This document shows, piece by piece, positions 28,381 to 37,862 of a stretch of DNA of 64,000 nucleotides (positions are counted from its first letter, which is position 1; every line of letters begins with the position of its first letter). The notes beneath the pieces were generated by a model. That model was given only the letters and a program-made list of their open reading frames with translations, ran no database searches and was not told where the DNA came from. The stretch spans positions 1 through 64,000 of the forward strand of contig NZ_LRUJ01000025.1 in NCBI RefSeq assembly GCF_001548475.1, given 5' to 3'. A program made the translations under genes and the position numbers. The stretch comes from Bordetella hinzii LMG 13501 (GTDB lineage Bacteria > Pseudomonadota > Gammaproteobacteria > Burkholderiales > Burkholderiaceae_B).

Positions 28381-28964
28381 TCAGCCGCGAGCAAGGGCAG
28401 TATCGGAACCGGTGTTCACGATCACCCCACGACGGCGCAGCCTGGTCAGCAGGCTGCTATCCAGCCCCAGCGAAACCAGGCTTTCGCCCGCGCGAGCATA
28501 GTAGTCTCCCTTTCAGGCAATCGGGATACCCTGTGGCGCAGCAGAGATCTCAAACATCAACACGCGGCCATCGGTGTGTTCCAGTTCATGGATTTCACGG
28601 AAGGTGATGCGAGGTTCTGCATTTTCCGCAACCTGCATCTTCAGCGAATGCAAGCGTTCGGATTGCAGGCGGTAGTCCGTGCCGACCACGCGACGGGTTT
28701 TTTTGTTCACCATCGACAGACGCAAAAAATCGCCGCTATCGGCGATCTCGTTGCATCCATTATTCAGCCACCACCAGGCGCTGGGCCGAGCACCAGCCAG
28801 TCGCCATCGCGTCCGTGCAGGTTGGCTTAGTTTGCTAGCGCAGAGAAGTACTTGCCGATATCGTCGGTGTTGTAGTTATCGCCAGCCTGCTTGAATTCCA
28901 CCACCTCGTTTTCCCAAGTAGCGACCAGGCTGTCCAGCCGTTGACTCAAGTCTGGTTGGGTCAT
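28381..28964 (-). pseudogene. AlbA_2 / Schlafen-like ATP-binding domain gene, broken
   Basis: Starts 22 bp after the hsdR stop. The first 45 codons (MTQPDLSQRLDSLVATWENE..., VVEFKQAGDNYNTDDIGKYF) match the AlbA_2 opening but end at TAA at 28827-28829, where the family reads ALAN-E-ANL. The frame then goes on as ANLHGRDGDWLVLG, is shifted by roughly 70 nt of extra sequence, resumes as VNKKTRRVVGTDYRL, and meets TGA at 28513 where the family has Trp (PIA-W-KGDYYARAGESL). A tail GLDSSLLTRLRRRG follows to 28381. Such genes commonly sit in type I restriction loci. Clearly non-functional. Confidence 0.75.
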
Positions 28965-28986
28965 CGTTTCGCCTCTGTCCGCCTTA

Positions 28987-31900
28987 TCACTTCGACCAAG
29001 CGTTCGACAGTGATTCCGCTTGCTTCAGCACCAGTTCGATGGCGGCATCCTCACCCACCGGTGGGTACTTCCACTTCTTTAGCGTACGCCGTACCAGAAT
29101 CCGCAGCTTGGCGCGTACGCTCTCGCGTACTTGCCAATCTACCGTGGTGCTGTTGCGCAGCTTCTCGGTGATTTCGACGGCAATTTTCTTGAGAATGTCG
29201 TCACCCAGCTCCCGCACGGCGCTTTCGTTGTTGGCCAGCGCATCGTAGAAGGCGATCTCGTCCGGATTCAGCCCCAGCGCTGCTTCACGCTCCAGCGCTG
29301 CCTGGAAGTCCTTGGCCATCTGGATCAGTTCCTCGATGACCTGAGCCGTCTCCACCGCCCGATTGTGGTACCTGCGCAGGGTTTCTAGCAGGCGGTCGCC
29401 GTACTTCTTCTCCTGCACTACGTTGTTGCGGACGCGGGCCCTGATCTCGTCGCGCAACAGCTTTTCCAGCAGTTCCACCGCCAGATTGCGGCTCCGCATC
29501 TGTCGCACGTCTTCCAGGAACTCGTCCGATAGCAGGCCGATGTTGGGCTTGTCCAAGCCCGCCAGGGCGAAGATGTCCGCCACCCCGTCCGCCACGATGG
29601 CGTTGTCCAGAATCTGCTTGAGCGCACTGTTCTTGTCCGCGTCGGAACGCTTGCGATCCACCGTGGTGAACTTGACGATGGCGGCCTTGACGGCAGCGAA
29701 GAAGGCAATCTCCGTGCGCAGGGCGGCGGCCTCGTCCAGCGTGCTGCACAGGGAAAACGCCTTGCTCACCGCCAGCATGGCATCCAGAAAGCGCTGCTTG
29801 CCGTCCTTCAGCCCCAGGATATGGTTGGCGACCGGCACCAGCAGCTTCATCGCATCGGTCTCGAACCCGCTGTAATCGAAGCCGTGCATAAGCCCACGCA
29901 CGATGTCGAGCTTCTCCAGCAGCACGGCCAGGGCCTCGGCTGCGTTGTGCGCCGGGTCGCCCTTGCCCTTGGATTCGGTGTAGGTTTTGAGCGCCGCCTT
30001 CAACTCGTTGGCAATGCCGATGTAATCCACCACCAATCCGCCAGGCTTGTTGCGGAACACCCGATTGACGCGGGCGATGGCCTGCATCAGGTTGTGGCCC
30101 TTCATGGGCTTGTCCACGTACATGGTGTGGCAGCAGGGCGCGTCGAAGCCGGTAAGCCACATGTCGCGCACGATCACCAGCCTCAATGGGTCCGCCGGAT
30201 CCTTGAAGCGCTTTTCCAGGCGCTTTTTCACCTGCTGGCTGTACAGGTGCGGCTGCAGCAAGGGCTTGTCCGCTGCCGAGCCAGTCATGATCACCTTGAT
30301 TGCACCCTTTTCCGCTTCGGCGTCGTGCCAATCCGGGCGCAAGGCAACGATGGCGTTGTACAGCTCGGCGCAGATGTCGCGGCTCATGCACACGATCATC
30401 GCCTTGCCTTCCAGCGTGGCGTTGCGTGTCTCGAAGTGCTGCACCAGATCTGCTGCCACCTGCTCCAGGCGCGGCTGTGCGCCCACCAGCTTGGTCAGTG
30501 CCGCCCAATCACTCTTGGTCTTTTCCCGGGCGGTGATGTCTTCCTCGTCCTCGATGACTTCATCCACCTGGGCATTGAGCGCGTCGATCTCGGCCTGGTT
30601 CACATCCAGCTTGGCCAGACGGCTTTCATAGAAGATCGGCACCGTGGCGCCATCGTCCACCGCGTCCTGAATGTCGTAGATGCTGACGTAGTCGCCAAAC
30701 ACCGCCCGTGTGTCCTTGTCTTCCAAGGCGATGGGCGTTCCGGTGAAGCCGATGAAGGTGGCGTTGGCCAGTGCGTCGCGCATGTGCTTGGCATAGCCGA
30801 ACACGTACTTGCCGGTCTTGGTATCCAGCCGCCCCTTCATGCCGTATTGGCTGCGGTGCGCCTCGTCGGAAATCACCACGATATTGCTGCGATCCGACAG
30901 CAGCGGGTGCTGCTCCTCATCGTCCAGCAGGGCGAACTTCTGCACCGTGGTGAAGATGATACCGCCCGCCTCGCGTGAGGCCAGCATCTCGCGCAATTCT
31001 TCGCGGCTACCGGCCTGCACTGGCGTTTGCCGGAGCAGGTCTTCGGCGGCGCAAAAGGTGCCGTACAACTGCCCATCCAGATCATTACGGTCAGTCACCA
31101 CCACCAGTGTAGGGTTCTTCATCTCCGGCTGCTGCAATAACTTGCCCGCGTAGCAGGCCATGGTGATGCTCTTGCCCGAGCCTTGCGTATGCCAAACCAC
31201 GCCCGCCTTGCGGCTGCCGGGCTGGACTTCCTTGCCATACGTGGCACGTGGCTCCTGCACTTCCAGCAAACCTTTGTTCGAACTGCTGGCGGCGATCACC
31301 GTGGCCTTCACCGCCTCGCGCACGGCATGGAACTGATGGTAGCCCGCGATCTTCTTGATGATATGGTCGGCGTCCTGCTCGAACAGCACGAAGTGGCGCA
31401 CATAGTCGAGAAACAGCGCAGGCTCGAAGAAACCGCGCACCAGCGTTTCCAGCTCGAATTCCAGCAGCGGCCGATCATCCTCGTTGGCAATCGCCCGCCA
31501 GGGCTGCATGCGTTCCTGGTTGGCCGTGAGTGAACCCAGCCGCGCCGTGAAGCCGTCGCTGACCACTACTGCGACATTGCTGTTGAACAGGTCGCTAATC
31601 TCATCCTTGTAGGTCTGGATCTGGTTGAAGGCATCCCAGATGTCAGTCTGCTCGTTGGCCGGGTTCTTCAGCTCGATCACCGCCAGCGGCAGGCCGTTGA
31701 CGAAGGCCACCAGATCGGGACGGCGCGGCTGCTTGGTGCCGGTCACGGTGAACTGGCTGACCAGAAGGAAGTCGTTGTCGCGAGGATTGGCGAAGTCGAT
31801 CAGGCTGACCAGGTCGGTGCGCTTTTCGTCGCCGATGGAGAATTCGACCTGAATGCCGGACAGCAGCAACCGATGCACGCGGCGGTTGCGGGCGATCAGC

Positions 31901-32139
31901 AGTGGCTCGCTCACTGTCATCAGTTCATGCGCGGCTTGCTCCAGCGCGGCAGCCGGAATATGCGGATTGATGCGGGCCAGCGCCGCCAGCAACTGCTCGC
32001 GCAACACCACTTGCCGGTAATCCGTGCGCGCAGGCTGCGCACCATCGGGCGCAATCTCCGGCCCGTTGGCGTAGCGCCAGCCCAGCTCGCCAAACCAGCC
32101 GATGGCGGCGTCTTCGAGTTGTTGTTCAGTAACGCTCAT
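28987..32139 (-). CDS. hsdR: type I restriction endonuclease subunit R (HsdR)
   Basis: 1050-residue motor and nuclease subunit. N-terminal nuclease domain with the PD-(D/E)xK-like signature PDLVAFVNGLPLAVIELK near 139-158; SF2 helicase motifs: Walker A HTQGSGKS near 320-327, VVVTDRNDLDGQL near 350, DEAHRSQYG near 420, GFTGTP near 458, and VDKPMKGHNLMQAIARVNR near 665-683. C-terminal helical region binds the methylase core. It translocates DNA and cuts it when the recognition site is unmethylated. The gene appears intact. Downstream of hsdS by about 330 bp that contain the small ORFs; the same transcription unit is likely. Confidence 0.96.
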   Translation of the reverse strand: MSVTEQQLEDAAIGWFGELGWRYANGPEIAPDGAQPARTDYRQVVLREQLLAALARINPHIPAAALEQAAHELMTVSEPLLIARNRRVHRLLLSGIQVEFSIGDEKRTDLVSLIDFANPRDNDFLLVSQFTVTGTKQPRRPDLVAFVNGLPLAVIELKNPANEQTDIWDAFNQIQTYKDEISDLFNSNVAVVVSDGFTARLGSLTANQERMQPWRAIANEDDRPLLEFELETLVRGFFEPALFLDYVRHFVLFEQDADHIIKKIAGYHQFHAVREAVKATVIAASSSNKGLLEVQEPRATYGKEVQPGSRKAGVVWHTQGSGKSITMACYAGKLLQQPEMKNPTLVVVTDRNDLDGQLYGTFCAAEDLLRQTPVQAGSREELREMLASREAGGIIFTTVQKFALLDDEEQHPLLSDRSNIVVISDEAHRSQYGMKGRLDTKTGKYVFGYAKHMRDALANATFIGFTGTPIALEDKDTRAVFGDYVSIYDIQDAVDDGATVPIFYESRLAKLDVNQAEIDALNAQVDEVIEDEEDITAREKTKSDWAALTKLVGAQPRLEQVAADLVQHFETRNATLEGKAMIVCMSRDICAELYNAIVALRPDWHDAEAEKGAIKVIMTGSAADKPLLQPHLYSQQVKKRLEKRFKDPADPLRLVIVRDMWLTGFDAPCCHTMYVDKPMKGHNLMQAIARVNRVFRNKPGGLVVDYIGIANELKAALKTYTESKGKGDPAHNAAEALAVLLEKLDIVRGLMHGFDYSGFETDAMKLLVPVANHILGLKDGKQRFLDAMLAVSKAFSLCSTLDEAAALRTEIAFFAAVKAAIVKFTTVDRKRSDADKNSALKQILDNAIVADGVADIFALAGLDKPNIGLLSDEFLEDVRQMRSRNLAVELLEKLLRDEIRARVRNNVVQEKKYGDRLLETLRRYHNRAVETAQVIEELIQMAKDFQAALEREAALGLNPDEIAFYDALANNESAVRELGDDILKKIAVEITEKLRNSTTVDWQVRESVRAKLRILVRRTLKKWKYPPVGEDAAIELVLKQAESLSNAWSK

Positions 32140-32161
32140 ACCATTTTCCCAAGGCAGTAAA

Positions 32162-32365
32162 TCACTTGATCGCTTTTCTGCTACCCGCTACAAATTTTTC
32201 CGGCTTGTCTTTCACAAGTTCTAACTGATATCGACGACGATCAAGGACTTGCAAAAATGCCATTTCATGGCCGTCGGCAATGATAACTTTCCCTTTTGAT
32301 TCTGAAATATCAACACCGGTATTCTTGCAAAGCTTCTTGAGCGAACTCTTGTCAATATTCTTCAT
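32162..32365 (-). CDS. small ORF, probable C-terminal remnant of a KwaB-like (DUF4868) protein
   Basis: 67 residues (MKNIDKSSLKKLCKNTGVD, then a GKVII strand, then AFLQVLDRRRYQLELVKDKP and a basic end SRKAIK). The order short strand, leucine-rich FLxVLxDxxY helix and basic tail resembles my recollection of the end of Kiwa KwaB/DUF4868 proteins; I could not search. It is more AT-rich than the chromosome. It overlaps the preceding 39-codon ORF by 14 bases and lies 22 bp before hsdR. Either a translated fragment or a genuine small protein. Confidence 0.45.
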   Translation of the reverse strand: MKNIDKSSLKKLCKNTGVDISESKGKVIIADGHEMAFLQVLDRRRYQLELVKDKPEKFVAGSRKAIK

Positions 32366-32471
32366 CGCGAATGGCCCAAAGCATGAACAGCGGAGAGATG
32401 CTGCTCATCACCATCAGTAGCCGCGCCGTCTTGAGCCCTTCGCCGCAGCTCTTGTTGGGAACGTTACTCAT
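32352..32471 (-). CDS. 39-residue membrane ORF, probable N-terminal remnant of a KwaA-like protein
   Basis: Start overlaps the hsdS stop (ATGA). The product begins [19 protein letters not shown] and holds one hydrophobic segment (about 18-34) ending LFMLWAIR, then runs into a short non-native tail (DEEY) and TGA. A membrane protein that stops right after its first helix, fused to the start of the next ORF, looks like the product of a deletion. Kiwa KwaA is a multi-helix membrane protein encoded before KwaB, so the pair fits a collapsed kwaAB (inference). Confidence 0.45.
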   Translation of the reverse strand: MSNVPNKSCGEGLKTARLLMVMSSISPLFMLWAIRDEEY

Positions 32472-33853
32472 ATCTCCATCCCTGCAAGGAACTTCTCAGT
32501 ATTCGATACATGCAATTCACCAGAGAGGAGTTTGGGAAGGAGGGTGTCGCGGAGTTCGGCGAGCGTCTGCGACGATTCAGCATGCGCGTTAATCACTCTG
32601 AAAATTGGCTCAACAAAACCCGAAAACGCAGGCCAAGTTGAATTTTCCGACGGCGCGGTAATTTTGAATTTCTCAACGGCTTCGACTTGCGCACGCTGGC
32701 GACCAGATGTACCCGTCATGCTGCGTATGGCGTGTTCACGAAATGGCGCATGCCGCACCAGCAAATAGGCGTACTCCTGCGGCACTGGTTTTTTCGACCG
32801 CATGACAATGAACTCCGTTGAACCCCATCCCACCGTTTCATCGGGCAAATTCTGTACGAAAGCCGATTTACCGTTCTCCAGGCATGGTGTGATGCGTGCC
32901 AACAAGGCGTCGCCGTTGCGAAAGCGCATGCCGCTGCCAAATTCTCTGGGCGTCGGTGGCTCTGCCCAGCTACCAGATGTCGGCAATGACGCCATATCCA
33001 GATAAGGTGCAACAGTACCTTTACGCAGCGGCTCTTTGGGGTTGAATTCAATTAATTCACTGGCAGGAACCACCTTCCACCCCTTCGGAATCTCCCCCAA
33101 CTCCGACTCTTCCATGGCATCGGGAAACAGCGCGGCGGTGGTGGCGAGTTGGTCGTGGTGTTCGCGGGGCATCTGGTCGAGTTCGGCGTCGGTTTTGCCG
33201 CTGATGGCGCGCATGGCGGCGCGCAGCGGGTCTTCGCCCTGTTCGATGGCGGCGATCTTGGCCTTGACCGGGTCGAAATCGACAAACCAGGATTTGAAGA
33301 TGGCTTGCGCCATGGCTTCGAGAGTTTGGTTGATACGGCGGTTGAGGTCGATCTTATCGTCGAGGGATCTCAACACCTTTGCCAAACCACGTTGCCTCTC
33401 AATCGGTGGTAGCGGAATCTTCAATTCGGCTAACGCCTTCCCGGTCAAATGCTTGATGGTCGTCCCGGTGAAATACGGTTCAAGCGCTCCGGTCTTGCCA
33501 GCATGCAAGAACCAGTAGTAAAGAAAGTAGTTGTCGAGGCCGCTCTTCACCCTGATTCTGTGCAGCGCCTTTTGAATCTTCATGTTGGGCACTTCACCCT
33601 GCCAGATCGCACACCGCCCTGGCTCTCCTCCCTCGCAAACTACCAAATCTCCGTCACGGAGTCCGTACCGCTCTTCTTCTTGCTGTTCAAAGCGCATTAC
33701 AGCGAGGTCTTGAAGATCAAACGCTCCCCATCGCACGTTGCTATTCCCAAGATAGGGCTGGAAAGCCCCCCGATTCTTCTGGGCGTCTAGCATCTTCCCG
33801 AGACACGCTTCCACGTAATCCCCGAGACGTACCACAGGGTCGTTAAAAGCCAT
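32468..33853 (-). CDS. hsdS: type I restriction-modification specificity subunit S (HsdS)
   Basis: 461 residues with two target-recognition domains and two conserved helical spacers: TRD1 about 10-150, conserved region 1 ([37 protein letters not shown]) about 152-190, TRD2 about 250-400, conserved region 2 ([21 protein letters not shown]) about 425-447. The spacer includes [16 protein letters not shown], usual for this subfamily. It sets the bipartite DNA sequence that the complex recognises. The ATG is chosen inside the end of hsdM (11-bp overlap). No frameshift seen, so the complex is probably active. Confidence 0.95.
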   Translation of the reverse strand: MAFNDPVVRLGDYVEACLGKMLDAQKNRGAFQPYLGNSNVRWGAFDLQDLAVMRFEQQEEERYGLRDGDLVVCEGGEPGRCAIWQGEVPNMKIQKALHRIRVKSGLDNYFLYYWFLHAGKTGALEPYFTGTTIKHLTGKALAELKIPLPPIERQRGLAKVLRSLDDKIDLNRRINQTLEAMAQAIFKSWFVDFDPVKAKIAAIEQGEDPLRAAMRAISGKTDAELDQMPREHHDQLATTAALFPDAMEESELGEIPKGWKVVPASELIEFNPKEPLRKGTVAPYLDMASLPTSGSWAEPPTPREFGSGMRFRNGDALLARITPCLENGKSAFVQNLPDETVGWGSTEFIVMRSKKPVPQEYAYLLVRHAPFREHAIRSMTGTSGRQRAQVEAVEKFKITAPSENSTWPAFSGFVEPIFRVINAHAESSQTLAELRDTLLPKLLSGELHVSNTEKFLAGMEI

Positions 33854-35558
33854 AACCCAACCCCGCCAAATTCTTCTTGATCTCCGCTTCCAGCTTCGCA
33901 TTCTCCGCAAGCTGCTCCGCAAGTTGCGACGTCAGTCGCTGCATCTTGTCGGCAAAGGGCTCGTCGTCATCTTCCTGCTCTACGGCGCCCACGTAGCGCC
34001 CCGGCGCCAGCACATGCTCATGCTTGCGGATCTCTTCCAACTTGGCGGAATAGCAGAAGCCAGCCACATCCTCGTACCCTTCGCCCTGCTGCCAAGCATG
34101 GAAGGTATCGGCAATTTTCTGGATGTCTTTCGGGGTAAAGTCGCGCAGTACACGGTCTTTCATATAGCCCAACTGGCGGGCATCGATGAACAGGAATTCA
34201 CCGCGCCGGTCGCGCTTCTTCTTGTCCAGCGCGAAGCCGTTCTGCTTGTCGCGGGTCAGGAACCAGATGCAGGCCGGAATCTGGGTGTTGGTGAACAACT
34301 GGCCGGGCAGCGCCACCATGCACTCCACGTAGTCGTCCTCGATCAACCGTTTGCGAATTTCGCCCTCGCTGTTGGTGTTGGAACTCATCGAACCGTTGGC
34401 CAGCAGTAGCGCCATGCTGCCGGTGGGCGTCAGGTGCCAGAGCATGTGCTGCAACCACGCGAAGTTGGCGTTGCCTTGCGGCGGCGTGCCGGCAATCCAG
34501 CGCGGATCGGCGGCCAGCTTTTCGTTCCACCATTCCTTCATGTTGAAGGGCGGGTTGGCCATGACAAAATCGGCACGCAGGTCCGGGTGCAGATCGTTGA
34601 GCAGCGTGTCCGCCGGGCCTGTACCGAAGTTGAAGTCGATGCCACGAATGGCCATGTTCATCGCGGCCAGCCGCCAGGTGGTAGGGTTGCTCTCCTGCCC
34701 ATAGACGCTGATCTGCCCGCTCCTGCCGTTGGCTGCCTTGCCGCCGTGCTGTTCGATGAACTCCTCGCTTTGCACGAAGAAGCCGCCGGAGCCCATGGCC
34801 GGGTCGTAGACGCGCCCCTTGAACGGCTGGAGCATTTCCACGATCAGGGTGACGATGCTCTTGGGCGTGTAGTACTGGCCGCCCTTCTTGCCTTCTGCCA
34901 GGGCGAACTGGCCGAGGAAGTATTCGTAGACGTGGCCAAGGATGTCCTTGGATTTCAGGTCCAGCGGCTGGCCCTTGTACTCCTTGGCGCTGAAGTCGGT
35001 ATCCGAGAAGTGGCTGATCAGCCCGGCCAGCTTGCTAGAGTCGAGTTGCACGCGGGAAAAGTCCTTGTTCAGTACGTTCTTCAGGCGGGCGTTCTCGCGC
35101 TCGACGGCTTCCATGGCGTTGTCGATCAGCCAGCCGACCGAACGCATTTCCTCCGGCTCGTCCTTGCCCGGCTTGTTCCACGGCAGCGCGGCCTTGGGCG
35201 GCAGTTGCGCACAATCGCGCAGGGTTTTCCAGCGCGCTTCCATCGGCACCCAGAACACGTTCTTCTCGGTGTAGTAGTCGCGGACTTCCAGCTCGGCGGC
35301 AATGTTTTCTTCGTACTCCTGGGTGCCTGCGCCGCCGTATTCGTCCGGATCCAAGTAGTAGTCATGATCCGGGTTGGTGAACTGCTCGCGCAGTTCGCGC
35401 TGCCGTTCTTCGAAGGCATCGGAGACGTACTTGAGGAAGATCAGCCCGAGCACGACGTGCTTGTACACGGCAGCGTCGAGATTGGAGCGCAGCTTGTCGG
35501 CGGCGGTCCAGAGCTTTTTTTCCAGGGCGTTGAAGAATTGTTGCTCAATGAGATGCAT
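33843..35558 (-). CDS. hsdM: type I restriction-modification methyltransferase subunit M (HsdM)
   Basis: 571-residue N6-adenine methyltransferase. N-terminal HsdM_N domain (about 1-180, starting [15 protein letters not shown]), then the SAM motif [10 protein letters not shown] near 254 and the catalytic NPPF near 333 ([14 protein letters not shown]). [18 protein letters not shown] near 225-242 is the usual lead into the methylase domain. It modifies the host recognition site and is required for restriction too. hsdS overlaps its end; the Mrr-like gene ends 26 bp upstream of its start, so the cluster is probably one transcript. Confidence 0.96.
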   Translation of the reverse strand: MHLIEQQFFNALEKKLWTAADKLRSNLDAAVYKHVVLGLIFLKYVSDAFEERQRELREQFTNPDHDYYLDPDEYGGAGTQEYEENIAAELEVRDYYTEKNVFWVPMEARWKTLRDCAQLPPKAALPWNKPGKDEPEEMRSVGWLIDNAMEAVERENARLKNVLNKDFSRVQLDSSKLAGLISHFSDTDFSAKEYKGQPLDLKSKDILGHVYEYFLGQFALAEGKKGGQYYTPKSIVTLIVEMLQPFKGRVYDPAMGSGGFFVQSEEFIEQHGGKAANGRSGQISVYGQESNPTTWRLAAMNMAIRGIDFNFGTGPADTLLNDLHPDLRADFVMANPPFNMKEWWNEKLAADPRWIAGTPPQGNANFAWLQHMLWHLTPTGSMALLLANGSMSSNTNSEGEIRKRLIEDDYVECMVALPGQLFTNTQIPACIWFLTRDKQNGFALDKKKRDRRGEFLFIDARQLGYMKDRVLRDFTPKDIQKIADTFHAWQQGEGYEDVAGFCYSAKLEEIRKHEHVLAPGRYVGAVEQEDDDEPFADKMQRLTSQLAEQLAENAKLEAEIKKNLAGLGYGF

Positions 35559-35584
35559 ACGAGTCTATTTAATGATTGTTTAAC

Positions 35585-36577
35585 TCAGGCAGGCCAATAC
35601 AGACGTTTTAAGGGAACGATGCGTTTGGTTTCGGCGTCGGTGGTGTCGTAGTGCTCGATCAGGGCGCGCACCACATGGTCCAGCGTCCACATCGCCAGGG
35701 GGATGGAGGCGCGGTCTGCTTCATACTGGGCATCCTTGGTGAAGCCGCCGGTGCTGACATACAGCCCACGATCATCCTTGTGGCGACCGCCGAGGAAGCT
35801 ACGGATTTCCTGACTGCCCATTTGGCCCTTGCGGTGCTTGACCTCCACGACGATGCGCGGGTGTTCGAAGCCAAATCCGTCCGGCGAAGCCACGATGTCT
35901 TTGCCCCGATCCGAGCCGGGTGGCGATACTTGGGTCTTGTAGCCCATGGCGCGCAGAATGCCGGCGACCAACTGCTGCATGTCGTCCCAGTCGAGTTCGT
36001 TGACCCGATCCTTGATGCGCTCCAGCGCCTGGGACTCGATGTCGGCCAGTGGGTCAGCGATGACGTCCTCTGTTTCATCTTCCACGGCCGGTGCCGGTTT
36101 ACCCTTCAGCGCCGCCAGCACTTCAGCTGCCGCGCTGGACGGCACCTCGAACAGAGTCAGGGTCGAACCCAGGCTGTTCTTTGTGCTGGTGCCCAAGCTG
36201 TCGCGCAGTAGTTCCTGCGTTTGCCACTGCACCTTGCGCGTCAGTGGCATGCCTCGCTCGGCCCACTCTGGGTGATGCTCGGCTGGTCCTGTGATCTTGC
36301 CGATCGAATACAGGCGATTGGCTGGCGAATAGGTGATGACCCAGTCGCCATCCTGGATGTCGTTAACGAAACGCCAGACCTGCGATGCACCCGATACCAC
36401 TGTGCCTTGCTTTGCCTGTGGCTCGACAGACTGGTACAGGGCGATTAGCTGCTTGCGTCCGACGCCGGGTTTGGCATGGGCTGCCAATTGATTCCAGCCC
36501 ACAGCGGCTACGCCGCGTTCTCGGAAGGCGTCATACAAGCTTCCGCCTTCGCCTCGCACCATCCACATCCGTGCCAT
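35585..36577 (-). CDS. Mrr-like restriction endonuclease
   Basis: 330 residues. N-terminal domain about 1-130 (MARMWMVRGEGGSLYDAFRE; WRFVNDIQDGDWVITYSPANRLYSIGKI), a linker with acidic stretch near 160-185, and a C-terminal Mrr_cat nuclease domain: QQLVAGILRAMGY near 200, the catalytic Asp in GSDRGKDIVAS near 220-230, and VEVKHRKGQ near 242-250 (the D-x(n)-E-x-K motif). Such proteins cut modified DNA. ATG at 36577 follows AGAGAGGGAATGCA; an earlier ATG at 36604 overlaps the regulator stop as TGATG and would add nine residues. Lies between the regulator and hsdM. Confidence 0.87.
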   Translation of the reverse strand: MARMWMVRGEGGSLYDAFRERGVAAVGWNQLAAHAKPGVGRKQLIALYQSVEPQAKQGTVVSGASQVWRFVNDIQDGDWVITYSPANRLYSIGKITGPAEHHPEWAERGMPLTRKVQWQTQELLRDSLGTSTKNSLGSTLTLFEVPSSAAAEVLAALKGKPAPAVEDETEDVIADPLADIESQALERIKDRVNELDWDDMQQLVAGILRAMGYKTQVSPPGSDRGKDIVASPDGFGFEHPRIVVEVKHRKGQMGSQEIRSFLGGRHKDDRGLYVSTGGFTKDAQYEADRASIPLAMWTLDHVVRALIEHYDTTDAETKRIVPLKRLYWPA

Positions 36578-36603
36578 TGCATTCCCTCTCTTATTCGTAG
36601 CCA

Positions 36604-36924
36604 TCAATCCAGCACCACCAGAAACTCCGTCGCCAGCGCTGTCGGCTGAACATCCCGAACATTGCGTCGCAGCGATACCAGGCCGTAATTGGCCATCATT
36701 CTCAGAGTGCGTGACAGGTTCGGCACCTTGCGGCCGCTGAGTTCGGCAAGTTCGGTCAGGGACTTGGGTTGCTTGTCATGGATCAGGCGCAGCAGGTGGC
36801 GGTTGTCGTCCGACAGCACCGCTGCCAGTGATGCCAAGGATGGAAACCAGATGCTGGGAACCCCACCTCCTTGCGGAGGAGGCGAACTATCCGGTTGTCG
36901 AACACCGACAATGCAGCGTTTCAT
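36604..36924 (-). CDS. HTH transcriptional regulator (MarR-like, HVO_A0114-type)
   Basis: 106 residues, with IWFPSLASLAAVLSDDNRHLLRLI near 25-48 and a winged helix-turn-helix KSLTELAELSGRKVPNLSRTLRMMANYGLVSLRR near 53-86. The W-F-P-S-L-x-S-x-A-x-V-L-S opening followed by this helix-turn-helix is what I recall of the HVO_A0114-type putative DNA-binding proteins. First gene of the leftward defence operon, so a controller of restriction gene expression is the natural reading. A tandem 20-bp repeat lies 37-76 bp upstream. An in-frame GTG at 36930 would add two residues. Confidence 0.7.
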   Translation of the reverse strand: MKRCIVGVRQPDSSPPPQGGGVPSIWFPSLASLAAVLSDDNRHLLRLIHDKQPKSLTELAELSGRKVPNLSRTLRMMANYGLVSLRRNVRDVQPTALATEFLVVLD

Positions 36925-36960
36925 GATCACAAGCCCAAAGACACGTTAACTTACAATAAT

Positions 36961-37000
36961 ATCAGTCCCTGATAAGCACTATCGGTCCCTGATAAGCACT
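36961..37000. promoter_or_regulatory. tandem 20-bp repeat upstream of the defence operon
   Basis: Two adjacent copies of ATC(A/G)GTCCCTGATAAGCACT, one mismatch, just upstream of the HTH gene and next to AT-rich sequence (TATTAT on the minus strand near 36955-36960) that could be a -10 element. A good candidate operator for the adjacent regulator; no binding evidence. Confidence 0.6.
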
Positions 37001-37159
37001 GTTTGGCGAACCAGGAAAACCTGCCGCGCCCCGCGAGGAAATGGAGCAATTCAACAAAAATTACCCCAATACTCTCAAGCGATTACCCCATTTTCCAACG
37101 CTCCGCACGCGGCAAGGGCAAATGACAAGGGAAGGGCACTCCACGGACAACGGCCCTAT

Positions 37160-37850
37160 CCAGAAAAGGAAAAGGCCGCAAATGGCCTGCGTCGACAACG
37201 GGCTGACATGGTCGCGCCGCGCTTTCATCTTCGTCGCAGGCCGACGCCACAGTGCATCCTCAAAGTCGAACTCCTCCCACTCGGCATCCGCCGCTTCCCC
37301 TGGACGGCAGGCGGTCAGCGCAATCAGCCGCAGACACAAAGAGGTTTCCGGATAGCCGCGGTAGCCACGCAACTCCTGATAGAACTTCTGGATTTGCTCT
37401 CGCTGAACGGTACGCGCAGTAGCCCACGCAGGCTGGGAATCGGATTGGGCTCGACCAGACCACGCACCACCGCGAACTCGAAGATGGCCGAAAGATCGCC
37501 ACGTGACATGGATGGCCGCCCCCGCGCCGTGGGCCTTGCACTCCTCCAGCAACGGGCAGATATGCTTGACGCCAATGTCGCCCATCGGCATCCCATCGAA
37601 CTTGGGCGACAGATGCTTCCTGGTGCGGGATTCTTTCGTGCGGTGGGAACTGAGCGCGAAGACTGGCTTCATCTTGGCCAGGTACGTCTGCGCTACTTTG
37701 GCGAACGAGCTTTCCTTTGCGCGCTTGCGTTCCTCTAGCACTTCCAGGTTGCGCTGCTTGACCTGTCGCCGCTCAGCGCAGGGGATACCTTGCTTGACCA
37801 AGGCACGCGCTTTCTCGCGGGCTGCACGCGCCTCGGCATGGCTTACTTGA
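37160..37850 (-). pseudogene. P4-type tyrosine integrase, decayed
   Basis: From 37850 leftwards: an arm and core-binding region (VSHAEARAAREKARALVKQG; SFAKVAQTYLAKMKPVF; KESRTRKHLSPKF), then a break in frame: LSAIFEFAVVRGLVEPNPIPSL is in a second frame, and the catalytic-domain opening LRLIALTACRPGEAADAEWEEFDF, with the first catalytic Arg context TACRPGE, returns to the first. The sequence degenerates after KMKARRDHVSPLS; no HxxR or catalytic Tyr is seen. The N-terminal arm domain is missing, replaced by the dispersed repeat. It lies just inside the ychF-side repeat, where an integrase is expected. Confidence 0.85.
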
Positions 37851-37862
37851 GGAAAGCCCCGG

